Assembly: GCA_030386875.1 (NCBI GenBank)
Contig: CM059560.1
Span: 22,810,683 to 22,874,682, forward strand
Reading direction: 5' to 3'
Length of the DNA: 64,000 nt
Source: Morinoia aosen
Taxonomy: Eukaryota; Arthropoda; Malacostraca; Amphipoda; Talitridae
Positions 1-10,540 of this stretch are shown piece after piece. The position numbers and the translations under genes are program-made. The number at the start of each line of letters is the position of its first letter. Positions within the stretch are counted from its first letter, which is position 1. Below the pieces are notes generated by a model that saw nothing but the letters and a program-made list of their open reading frames with translations, was not told the origin of the DNA and did not search any database.

Positions 1-224
1 CACTCCTTATTCAATTCATTGCAGTTAATGTTATATTAAAAATCTACGCTTCTTGTTTCTAGTCCTATTTCTAGACAAAATGTCCTTGGAACTGATAGTA
101 ACGCAACCAAATTGCAGGGCTTAAGTGAAGTAGTTCAAATAAAGTGCTTGAAAGGTCCTCAAATGGGGTTTGCATGTTGGAATGAAAATCTTGAAATCTC
201 AACTACCCCGAGGCAACTTCAGGA

Positions 225-840
225 TTTTTCAAGCCGTTAAATTCTTTCACTAACTCGAGGCTGAAATCTTTCGAACGACCCGAAAAATTCGATGCTTTAG
301 TTTAGCAAAATCAGACACGAGTGCGAAAATTTGCGCTTCAATTCGAAGTATCTCGCACAACTGTGTCTCGACATATTCAACGCATGAGGTCTATTGGAGA
401 GATGGAAATGATGGATCCAGTTCCCTCCGTCTGAGCGGACTGAGATTCAAAAGAATCAGAGTGTTAGAGTGGAATCTTGTTTTTTTCTAAGACTGAAAGA
501 GAATTATGTTTGCGTTGTCGGAGCGAGATGTAGATCAATGATCATAGGAAAAATATGTTCAAAAATTCTACCCAGAATAAATGAATGATTTCAAAAATTT
601 CAGAGGATAAAGTGTGATCGTGGAGTGAAAGGAGCGTCCACAATTCATTTTTGCAATAAAAAACCTTGAAAGCAAATAAGTACTGCCACGAAATTGCTAA
701 CAGGGGCGAAAAATTGAAATATATTTTGCCTAGACAAATAATGAAAATGGATTAATTGTTCGAAAACCCACATGCGCATTCACGTCACTCAAGCTGCACC
801 ATGCTGTTACAGGGCTCAAATTAGGAAGAAGTTCATAATT
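225..840 (+). mobile_element. Tc1/mariner-type transposon relic (mariner, DD34D family)
   Basis: The stretch gives successive frames that read like a mariner transposase, the DDE enzyme that cuts and pastes its own element. Around 260-415 the frame reads ...FERPEKFDALV, a stop, then the helix-turn-helix segment EVSRTTVSRHIQRM, the second DNA-binding helix of mariner. A frame change near 415 leads into ERTEIQKNQSVRVESC, which matches the linker before the first catalytic Asp. Near 515-560 another frame gives INDHRKNM, the equivalent of the block after GDEKW. From about 655 the frame gives KYCHEIANRGEKLKYILPRQ and then PHAHSRH, matching the block around the second Asp (HDNARPH). At least three frameshifts and several stops are present and no terminal inverted repeat was found, so this is an old dead copy. 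Irritans-like affinity is a guess. Confidence 0.75.
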
Positions 841-1139
841 AATGTAGAATGTTAACTCATATCTCTCTCAATATTGAACATACATTTTGATACGTTGAAC
901 TTATATCTTTAGATGATTACCATTACTTAAACACGTCGAGCTCTCGTCTTCCCGACTGATTAATATCAACATTTCGGGGACATATCTTACATTGATAGGC
1001 ACTGTCTAAACACGTTGTGTTTTTGTCTTTCTCACTAATTCAAAAAAATATATATATCCGTGGGTACTGAATGATCCTAAACTTTAAAGACGTGATTTAA
1101 ATTTGTTAACACTATATTTCAACTAATACATGGGACGTG

Positions 1140-2222
1140 CGGAGCAGAGCTATAGATTTAAAGATTTGCTTCGACCTTTCAGTAAAATGCTTCTTGAGAG
1201 CATTTCAAACGCACACATTTGAGCATGGGTTACCGAGCAAAGTTTTCTCAGTTCTAGGTACCTAGCTCGTAGCCGGTGCAAATTTAATCTCTACTCATCG
1301 CTCCACAGTGTAAAGTCGCACGTATTTGGCTGAGAGCGGCGTCAACAAAGTTCAATTTGAACCATATTTCAAGGGCAGCAGCGCCATGGGCTTCTTGGTC
1401 GAGGTTTGTGCGAAAATAACGAAACGAATGCAATACGAGGTTAGAAAGACCGTGTTGATCAGTGATGATTTCGAATCCTTATTTGCTCAAACTGTTTCAT
1501 TAGTGAACACACACCCTATGTCTTACATAGAGCATTTACGTATGTCTTACATAGAGCATTTACGTGATAAAGTCGACACAGGCGTGCCTTCACCGATTAC
1601 TCCAGAGTTGCTAACCAAGGGACGTGACATTCTTACGCCTAGCATAATAGAAATAAAAGAAAAGAAAAACATTTTATTTCCAATAAAGTACTAACATGAC
1701 ATGTCGATACATTGTTTTTTAAAACACCTTAACATTAACAGCCTTAACTGATCATAACACATAGGTATCGTAATACCCGAGTAAAATGTTGAAACAAAAA
1801 ATGATTGACAGAGAATAGCAGCATTGGAGGGAGATCAATCAGATGACCTTGAATGGAAGCCTTTAGTTTCGCCTAGTCAATTCGAGAACGAGTTTAAAAA
1901 ATTGTGAAAAGTTACGGAAAATCTCGAAGAACTTGGCAACCGGGAGTTCGAGTCAACTTTAGCAAGACAAGCCACTGACAAGTGCGGTCGCTACATACCA
2001 GTCAATCATGTAAAACCCGAAGTTGGCAACGTAATTTTGTTCAAAGGAAAATACTTGAAAGCATATGATTATCAGATGACTATAGTAACGCAGTGTGTAA
2101 CAAATGCGCTTAATGAAGTCACAGATGTAGTAACAAAAAAAGGAAGCTCTGGAAAGTTGGTAATGGGCCAAGTTACTTCAGTGATCTCGCTGTTGCGAGG
2201 CATTGCACGCGAAAGTGAGTAG
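1140..2222 (+). mobile_element. BEL/Pao-like LTR retrotransposon fossil (integrase and C-terminal part)
   Basis: Translated pieces match the 3' part of pol in BEL/Pao-type elements. Around 1190-1300 the frame resembles the integrase core following the second catalytic Asp (FLRAFQTHTFEHGLPSKVFS, then LVAGANLISTH). At 1340-1690 it continues with NKVQFEPYFKGSSAMGFLVE and VNTHPMSYIEHLRDK...PITPELLTKGRDIL, the usual integrase-to-tail transition. About 1930-2220 resembles the small C-terminal domain that follows integrase in this group (YIPVNHVKPEVGNVILFKGK). No protease, reverse transcriptase or LTRs were seen nearby. It is a broken fossil with several breaks and looks old. The family call rests on motif resemblance, so another integrase-bearing element is possible. 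Confidence 0.65.
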
Positions 2223-3568
2223 ATGCGCACATGAATTAATTAGCCCAGCTGAAGTTAATGTGTGGCCAATCCGCAAGGCAAAGGGTCGAGTCCGCAGTGA
2301 AATTTAGTTAGCTTTAAGTGGTTAGAATGTCTGTGTTCTCTTTAAACTTAGAATTATAATGCTTGGATATTAATAGCGCAGGTATTCTTGGTACCTGCTT
2401 TTCAGGGTCATTGGATCCGTTAGTTAATAAGTTAAATGCTCACTCAAGATAATCGACGAGTTAAATTCCGTGTTTAGGTAACTTTAATTCGTTCATTCTT
2501 ATTAAACGAATCGCCCCGCACCTAGTGTATAAAAACTGATGTTTTTCTTCAGGTATTTCTTTATGACAAAAGTTTTTATAAATATCTCCATTAAAAAAAT
2601 TGAATTAGAGTAAAATCCCTCACTAAAATTTAATTCAATAAATAAGGACAAACCATTTGGTATTCTCTACAATCATGTTTTCCTCTTATCAAAAACACGG
2701 AAGAAAAAGTGACCTCTGCAATCTACGCCATCATCAACGTCTTTGCTCACCAGGCTTCCACCTGACTTGATCAACTTTACTTCTCTTCATTTTATTAAGC
2801 CCTTCTCTAAGATTTACTCCTGAGTGTGGCCAGTGTCTTGGCTGCCGTCATCCCGTCTAAAGCCACATGACAAAAATGACGCAGGGATGTGAAAAAGTTA
2901 AAATTAATACTATTTTATTTCATTTCAATAAATGAATGCCATCTCCCGCGAATGGGCCGGAAGAAGAGAGAGACTGGGACACCAGCACGCCCCTAGCGCC
3001 CCTCCAGCACCGTGCCACGATCGCTAATAATAAACAAATACAAATAATAAACAATTTAAGAACAAATAATAAACAATTTAAGCAAATTAGTCGGTAACGA
3101 ATGCTCAAAAATTTCTTGGTTAAAATATAAGTTCAATTTAAGTAGATCCTACGCCGTAAAATAGATGGGTCCGAAAGACCGCGTACGCAAATTTAAAAAT
3201 CGTGACGTGAGATTCAGCCTCATTCAGGTATTGGTGGACACGTTGCCCTGCAGAAAGTAGTGCAGGGCTCGAGAGTTCGGCTTTCATAATTACTAAGAAT
3301 AGTTGTCTAAGACTAATTTAGTTCTAGTCTAAATAAATATGTTCAATCCTAAGTTCATTTTGGTATTTTTAAATATAGCGGTACATTAATAAATTTGTGC
3401 ACTAGTTTTAAATAATACAAAAACACGAAACTTAACAGTAGTAATTGAAATAGAAATTTTAAGTTATAATTGCAATTGAAATATAAATTACATATTAAGC
3501 CAATTTATGGTAAAGTTTTGTAAGTTTCAAACCTCCCATTATTTTGAGGCAAGTTAGGCAGGCTACTT
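2223..3568. other. AT-rich spacer, no gene seen
   Basis: No reading frame here resembles a known protein. The only clear structure is a 22-bp direct tandem repeat, two copies at 3039-3060 and 3061-3082 with one differing base near the start. The block 2932-3010 is GC-richer but unassigned. Confidence 0.5.
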
Positions 3569-3608
3569 AAGCCCGTATTACACGGGGGCGGGTACTGTCA
3601 GTGGTGTT

Positions 3609-3856
3609 AAGGCCTGTTTACACGATCATTGAGTGCGCGCGTGAGCTTGTTATCGGTTCAGGCGCATTTACTGCTCAATGACAATATGACAATACGGACT
3701 ATGCTCGTTTTCATGGCGCTAGCCAGAGCTTGTCAGTATCATTACAGACGCATTGTCATTGAGCAGTAAATGCGCCTGAAGCGAGAGCAAGTGGGCGGGG
3801 CTTGCGCCTCTCTTCACTGCTCACGCGCGCACTCAATGATCGTGTAAACAGGCCTT
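3609..3856. mobile_element. Palindromic MITE, copy 1
   Basis: The 248-bp element is bounded by near-perfect inverted repeats of about 38 bp that begin AAGGCCTGTTTACACGATCA and continue with TTGAGTGCGCGCGTGAGC. The central part is also largely self-complementary (arms around TTTACTGCTCAATGACA), giving a foldback structure. It has no coding capacity. It sits inside the left terminal repeat of the outer transposon, so it arrived later. A diverged copy in inverted internal orientation lies at 6443-6709. Confidence 0.85.
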
Positions 3857-4088
3857 CACGTGACATCGTGTAGCTCCACCCATTTTCTGTAGCAACTCGG
3901 CTCTCTGTGGCGGTGTTCGCGCGAACACGAGTGTCAATTTTTGTGATCGCTCTCCGCACGAACGTGGGCATGCAATGCATGCAGACGCTGCTGCCAGTGG
4001 TCGATTAGACTTCGTCATACTCCCTCCACGGACTTCGTATAAGAAGGATGTTTGCGATAAGCTGTCCTCTCCTGTGCCGCGTGCTGAC

Positions 4089-4400
4089 TGGAGAAGGCGG
4101 TCGACAAAATTAATTATAGAAATTTTAAAAACGCACCCATGTTTATGGAGAGAAAATTAGCGACTATGGAGATGAATTTCTTCGAAATATTGCAGTAAAC
4201 AAGACTAGAAGAAATGAAACCAGAGATTGAATTAACTCCTGAGGAAACAAAGAAGAAAATAAGTACACTTTGGTCGCAGTTCAGGCGGTAAACACGACTG
4301 AAAAAGAATCCTAGAAATAAGGTGCAGGAGCTGACGATATATATATGCTCCCAAATTGTAGTGCTACAACCCATACTGACATTCTTATTAGACGACGGTA
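4089..4400 (+). pseudogene. Broken MADF (Myb/SANT-like) domain gene of a DNA transposon
   Basis: MADF domains are DNA-binding modules found in many arthropod regulators and in the second protein of PIF/Harbinger transposons. The first frame from 4089 gives WRRRSTKLIIEILKTHPCLW, matching the MADF start (L..LI..Y..HPCLW). It hits a TAG at 4158-4160. The next piece, DYGDEFLRNIA, is one frame over (about 4163-4195). A third frame gives TPEETKKKISTLWSQFRR (about 4222-4290), matching the ...EEVKKKI..LR.QYRRE block. Next comes GAGADDIYM and a W-less version of PKLW-Y (about 4320-4370). The domain is thus nearly complete, but broken by at least two frameshifts and several stops. No BESS domain follows. 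It lies inside the outer inverted-repeat element and was probably its accessory gene. Confidence 0.65.
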
Positions 4401-4780
4401 ACATTCATTGCGCCTGTACTTCATCATTGGATGAAATACTTCATTCTCAGCCCGATGTAGGGAAAAAATTACTTTTCACACATGTATTATTGATTCTCTC
4501 GTTTCCTGTTTAGAAATTACTATTTTGAGTATTTCGGAAGTTTAGAACAGTTGCGCAATTTCAGTTACAAAAATTTGCAATACCCTGAGTTCCATAAGTA
4601 AAAAAATGACGGAAATTAGAATGATTTACTTTATTTATATTTTTTCAAGAGAGTAAGTGTTCAAGTATAAATTTATACCGTACCGCTATGGAAAATTTCC
4701 ATTTGTATGTCCTCATTCAAAATATGATTAATACAGTGTTACAGTTTACAAATCAGCCTGCTAACTAAACCAAGCATTAA

Positions 4781-5760
4781 GGGGAGCTACTACCCAGGAA
4801 TGGACCTAATGGTTCAAAAGTCACTGTACACATTTCAATTGCACTTAGGGAAACAAAAATGTATACAGATATGTAAAATTGAATTCCGAACAAATTTGTT
4901 TCTATAAAATTTTTCGATTTTCGAGAAAAAAAGTTCATTTTTGAAAAAAAACATTGCGCCAAACAATTCTCACTCTATAATTTTCAACGTAAAAGCGTGA
5001 TTTTGGTCTCATTCGAAGCGGAAGGACTGTACGAAGGCCGTGCCGAATGATTTTTTTGATTTTGGAATTAGAAAAAAATTTATGGTTACATATGTCAAAA
5101 AAGTTTATTCCAAAAAAAAATCCTAGACTATTTTTTCTAATCCCAGATTGCAACATTCTATTGCAACTAGGTGAACGAAAATGAATACAGATATGTAAAA
5201 TTGAATTCTGAACGCATTTGATTCTATAAACATTTTCGCTTTTCGCCATAGAAAAAAATATATTTTTCGATTAAAAAATGAAAAAATAAATTCAAAAATT
5301 TTCTCACACTACAGTTGTCAACGTAGAAGCGTGATTTTGGTCTCATTCGATGCGTAACGAAGTAAAACTCTATTTGAATTCCAAGTTTAATTTTTATTGG
5401 TGAAAAACTGTCATTTTTATTTTTTACATGTCGCACATGTGTAACCATACTTTTTTTTAATTCAAAAATCAAAAAAATCCTACGTTACGGCCTTTTTATT
5501 GTCTTCCCGCTTCGAATGAGACCAAAATCACGCTTTTACGTTGAAAATTGTAGAGTGAGAATTGTTTGGCGCAATTTTTTTTCTTGTTTTCAAAAATTAC
5601 CTTTTTATCGCGAAAATCGAAAATTTATAGAAGCAAATGTGTTCGGAATTCAATTTTACATATCTGTTTGCATTTTCGTTCCCCTAGGTACAATAGAAAT
5701 GGGAAAAAAGTCCTTTGTAAAATTAGGGGATTCAGGTAAAGCCCAGGGTAGTAGCTCCTC
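4781..5760. mobile_element. TTAA-flanked foldback transposon, non-autonomous (980 bp)
   Basis: The ends read GGGGAGCTACTACCC on the left and its near-exact inverse at 5746-5760, flanked by TTAA at 4777-4780 and 5761-5764, a 4-bp target duplication as in piggyBac and Kolobok elements. The inside is an array of repeated blocks. One block (ATATGTAAAATTGAATTC...GAAC) occurs at about 4870, 5193 and, inverted, 5640. Another (AAGCGTGATTTTGGTCTCAT) occurs at about 4992, 5327 and, inverted, 5515. Short frames in it are by-products of these repeats. There is no transposase, so it must have been moved by another element's enzyme. Confidence 0.8.
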
Positions 5761-6442
5761 TTAAATAATTTAACTAATTATATATTAATGTCGTGATAGG
5801 CATTTCTTGATGGATATCATTGCAATTTTAATGCATGTTCAAATACTATTTATTATGCTGGTATCTGCTCTTAAAATTGGAGTTATGCTTACCAACGCAC
5901 ATGCTGCAATTATGTGTATAAGTGCTTCAGTATTACCAGTGTTGGATGTTTCTCATATTTACGACACTCAAATTGCATTCAACCGTACGAAAAAAAATTA
6001 ATTGTAATTAAGCGTGATTGCATTCACGGGAGCAACGCATTCCAAACCAGAGTTTTTAATCAAATGCGTTATACGTTCTTAATATAAACCATAATTCGAT
6101 AATTCTTTTTTTAAATAGAATGTACATTTTGCTCGTGCCAGAACCCCTAAAATGATATCAATGCATTTATTTATTCATTTTTTATTATTTAAATACTGTG
6201 AATTACCCATAACAAAATAACATGACTTGAAAGACACATATTGGTATACACTATATAGAAAACAAATCTGGCTTTTTGCAGTTTTATTCGTACGCTTTGT
6301 AGGTCCTTTGCTTATTTAGATAGCACCACGATGATAAACCTACGTAATAGCATTTCAGTGTGCTGGTGATGGCATCCGCCCTGACTTCGTAGAAGAGAGC
6401 ACATCACTCGTGTAACACCACTGACAGTGCTCGCCACTGTCT

Positions 6443-6709
6443 AAAGGCCGGTTTACACGATCATTGAGTGCGCGCATGAGCAGTGAAGAGAGGCGCAAGC
6501 CCCGCCCACTTGTTTTCGCGGTGCATTTACTTGCTCAAAGACAGTGCGGCTGTAATGATACTGACAAACTCTGGCCAGCGCCATGAAGACGAGCATAGTC
6601 AGTACTGTCATTGAGCAATTAACGCGTCTGAAGCGAGAGCAAGTGAGCGGGGCTGGCGCCTAGCTTCACTGATCACGTGGGCACTCAATGATCGAGTAAA
6701 CAGGCCTTT
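6443..6709. mobile_element. Palindromic MITE, copy 2 (internally inverted relative to copy 1)
   Basis: Ends AAGGCCGGTTTACACGATCA and the inverse at 6690-6708 match copy 1. The core GTAATGATACTGACAAACTC followed by GGCCAGCGCCATGAAGACGA is the reverse complement of the core of copy 1, so the two copies have opposite orientation. The element is about 265 bp and non-coding. It abuts the right end of the outer transposon. Confidence 0.8.
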
Positions 6710-9700
6710 ATACTGGCTTTAGTCTCTATTTATTTGTTGCAGAGATGTGTGTTTTTTTTATAAAAATCAATTGTTGTGCAATTTGCAATGTTTTTCCATA
6801 AACAGACTGGTATGAATGACAAATTTTTTATAGCGCCAATTGTGCCAGTTTTTATGCTCCAATTATTCATGAGCTTATTCAGAGCCGTGAATTGTCTGGT
6901 CGCATAGTTTTAGAAAATTGGGCAATCAATTGTTAGAATTAAGTCAATTTTCTTTCACTTGTGCATATGATTCAAATGCAAAGCTATCTATGAAAATGTC
7001 GCCAAAAAATGTTAAGTTCGTTGATTGTCACATCAGTCTCAGAAAATTCACTGCTGTTGACTGAACCATTCGTACAACACTTCCTCTACATATTGTAAAA
7101 TTTCAACCATTATTCAGCCCTTTTCCAGGTTTTTGAAGATACATATTATTACGTCAACAATGTGTATCTATGGCAGCAGTTTCAAAATATTCTCTGAAGA
7201 TGGAATCCCTTGAACATGAAAATGGTAGAACAAAAAATTCTGACATACTTCTCTGGTTGCATAGCATCCTGCACCTTATCGCCTTCACTCATTGCATCCT
7301 TATGGTCGAGAAGCCCTGCCCAACTCTCCACTGCTCGTTTCCTCAAGCCACTGACACTAACAACAGAGGTTCCTCGGCCTCTTGTCAGAAGCCTTCCCTC
7401 GTTCCATGGACGTGTGGCAAATTCACGCTTCATGCTTCTCGTTTATCAACAAGTTGAATTCCTAACACACGTTCACAGGGAACAGCAATTAGGTTCATAT
7501 ATAAGGCCAGAGTTCATCAGAAACAGCCATAGAAACGCGCTAAGTTCGTCCATTATACGAAGTTGCCTTAGCCAAACTCAGTCAATCAGCGCCGAAAATA
7601 GCCTCACCAAAAGTCATTCCGCAAAAGAAATTGCGCGCGACAAAGCGCTCTTCATCATGTCTCGCAGCGCGGAGGAAGTTGTGGCGTTAAACTTTGATGA
7701 TTCTTGCAGTGCGCTGCAACGTCTTTTTATTGGGTCGAGAATCATCTCATCAATCTTATGAAAAGTATATTTTGGGCTGAGAGTGCTCACAAATATTAAT
7801 AGAAGCTGTGAACGTCAGTACAATGAACTAAACGTTGCTCGAATTGATCACATGATATTAACTTTCATGAAACGTTTTCCCAACTTATAACCGTATCCTC
7901 CTCCTATAAAAGTAGTAACACCTGCGTTTTTTGTCTCATCAGCTGCCCACGCTCCTGCTCTTAGGCCAGACTTGCAACGAATTTACGTCGTGGAAGCAGT
8001 ACAGCTATAGTTGCGTAAATTTTTCGAAGTAGACTGGGCTACGTTACATACCATACATTAAATGTTGGCTTTTTTGAACAAATTTTAGCATAAATTTTGC
8101 TCTAAAATATCTAAATTGAAATAGCTCATATATTAAGTACTCAAGTTCGTGAAGAAGAAATACGCTGCCAGCCCTACCGCAACGACGGCGTGAAGTGATA
8201 AAAAGTCTTGCTCCTGGCGCTAAGGGGGTCCATGCGACAACTTCAAGTTTGGCCGCTACTTCTGGCGACCTCATGTTGTTCCAGAGCTTGTTATACATGG
8301 CCGTTAGTGAGGCGCTCAGTGCCTTCATATCTACAAGCCAGTATACGAGCTTCAAGTTCAGCGGTTTTCTAGCAGATTTCAGTAATTTGCACGAAGGGTT
8401 AAACGCAATCTAAAATGACAGCAATATACATAGCTTCATTATTGAAGAGGGAAATGAAGTAATGAAACAAGATAGTCTGAATTTATCCTGAAATATAGCG
8501 AGTTAAAATCCAAATTTACTTGCAGCAGATTGTTGGCTATGGAGAAAAGTGTACCTTAGTAATTTATTCTGCCAAAATTTATTATTCTGCGCTTCCTCTA
8601 ACACATAGAATCAATGATTGTGAGCAGTAATAATATTTGTGCAATATTTACTATTTTAGTCTTCTCAGCGGCAATTTTAGAACCTATGTTTACCTAGTAA
8701 GCTTAAACACTTTTGGATCATGACGGGAAAAGAATAAAAAATAAAGGCTGGAAGCCAGCTCATAATTGTGGGCGTGAAAACTTTAGGGAAGCTGCAGGGT
8801 GCGAAATCCCACCGTGTTTCATGATTCCGTCCGTTCATTTCATCCCCTTGCATCTCAGAAGGATGAACTATCCGCTTGTTATTGATGCTTATTGGAGTCA
8901 GCTGTCGTATAGTTGCTCTTGAGAACTGAGGTATTATATATATATAATTTAGTACTGAGACTAAATCAAGTGCAATTCAACAAAGATATAGTTTTTAAAT
9001 GATTATATTACGCAGCCAAAAACCCTGATACTGAGTCTCATAAGTAAAAAAAACATGTTGCTAGAACTGACCACGCCTTCAAACCGCCTAAATTCCGCAA
9101 CAAATTGGCTACGCACTCATATTGACCCAGCAATTGATATCTATCCTTTGAATGCATTAAAAAATTATTCTTCAAATATTTGCTAACGATTGGCTGGCAG
9201 TATGTACGATCTCATTTCCCCGAGTTTTGAAATTTTTAACAATTCCGATTTTACAAAGAATCCGAAAATTTATTCTTTGACAGAATGCTCTCATCCATTG
9301 TTTAAAAATATAAATTTCACAATAACACGAAGCATTTTCCGATAACTCCCTTAATATTTGCCTAGTAATAATCTGGTCTGGAATAATTGAGACGCAAACA
9401 ATATAACTGTAACTTTCTTTTGTGTACCTTGCATGAATTTAGTAGAAATAATTGATATTTTTGTACGCAGCTCAAAGGTTTGGAAAATTTCTTGAGTTTA
9501 TTGTTTGTACTAAAAATTATATAAATAAAAGCTTCATACTTTAAGATGCTACCAAAGAACCAAAAGCCACGAGGAAGATCGCAAAAGTTCTAGAGTTACA
9601 TAAGAAGGAAGATAGATACCATAAATTGTTGAAATGCTTCAATTTTGGCCGCTCGTGAAAGGCATGGCGCTCATCTGTCAACATAATTCGCCGTAATGCC

Positions 9701-10278
9701 CCGCACCGAGCGCGCGTTCTTGGACTCACTTCCAATCAGCCTGCGATTGCCAAAGTATTTCTCCGAAATTTCAACTTTATCAGGCGAAATCAAAATTGAA
9801 TCCATGAGCCATTTTTGGAAACATGTGCCATTAAAATTTGTGTTTCCATTCTCTGCTTGACAATTCCGCCAACAAATGGCCTGGAAATTTTATTGATGAT
9901 GGACGGAATACGACTCGAATTCTATTGCTTGCCCTCCCGGAAAAATAGGCTTGCTTACATCGGCGAATTTGAGGAGGAAATTGATGCCTTGGAAAATAGC
10001 TTTTGGAGTTCATTCTCCTGAAAAATGTGCTTCTTCCTTCAAAGAATTTGGATTTTTATTCTGAGAATAATATATAATGGCCTGTGCTCAGAACGATACA
10101 TCAAAACAGAGGTAGCGTGCAGTACTCAGTCTGGTTTCAAGATTGGACGGATGTATAACTTGATGATCGAAGCTTCCATTCTTTGTTTCAGTTGGCTTAA
10201 AAATATGTTAATTCAGTTAGTCTCCTCGAGTGAGATTTATGAAAATCTGAAGTAAACATGGACTGTGCAATAATTTAA
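6710..10278. other. No recognisable gene or element
   Basis: The longest open frame is 183 codons at 7210-7761 (+), with a short opposite-strand frame over 7182-7433. Neither has a motif I recognise, and the composition suggests chance. The same holds for short frames at 8044-8413, 8713-8922 and 9815-10021. The stretch 7500-7700 is locally GC-richer. Nothing else is supported. Confidence 0.4.
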
Positions 10279-10536
10279 CACATTCACCGCGTTTCCGCGG
10301 TTGTCAATGGCTGGTTTGATTGGGCTGTGAGCAGCAGAATATGGGAACCAAATTTACTGCTCGAATACATTTTTATCCTTCCAAAGATATATGGAAATGC
10401 AATTGCACGATAACATTTCATCTCGTATGACACCATTTATTTTTAAAAATTAAATGTTATTCGTTTATACAAGTACGTGAACGAGCAATTTACCTTTTGG
10501 TACACATCTGGCTCGGTACGCGGGGGGGGGGACGTG
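10279..10536. mobile_element. Small TTAA-flanked MITE (piggyBac-like ends)
   Basis: The element starts CACATTCACCGCGT and its right end read inward is CACGTCCCCCCCCCCGCGTA, an imperfect inverted repeat interrupted by a 10-G run at about 10522-10531. TTAA flanks both sides (10275-10278 and 10537-10540). Length is 258 bp with no coding capacity. Confidence 0.55.
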
Positions 10537-10540
10537 TTAA

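Larger units (their letters stand above)
3569..6450. mobile_element. Outer DNA transposon with inverted ends, PIF/Harbinger-like, heavily interrupted
   Basis: The left end (about 3569-3608) and right end (about 6405-6450) are inverted copies. ACTGTCAGTGGTGTT occurs at 3594-3608 and its reverse complement at about 6416-6430, with weaker matching on both sides: left GCCCGTATTACACG against right, read inward, GGCCTTTAGACAG. The match resumes inside the left MITE insertion (from 3857), so the MITE split a once continuous terminal repeat. The interior carries a broken MADF gene, an accessory gene typical of PIF/Harbinger elements. No Harbinger nuclease was found. About a third of the length is a later TTAA element (4781-5760). 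The target duplication is not clear and the superfamily is inferred mainly from the MADF gene. Confidence 0.55.

Noticed and set aside
5516-5764. 82-codon frame sharing peptides with frames at 4935-5472
   Set aside because: The shared peptides come from the repeated modules of the TTAA foldback element.
7210-7761. 183-codon plus frame with overlapping frames on both strands
   Set aside because: No known motif, no clear start context, and the opposite strand is open too; kept as unassigned.
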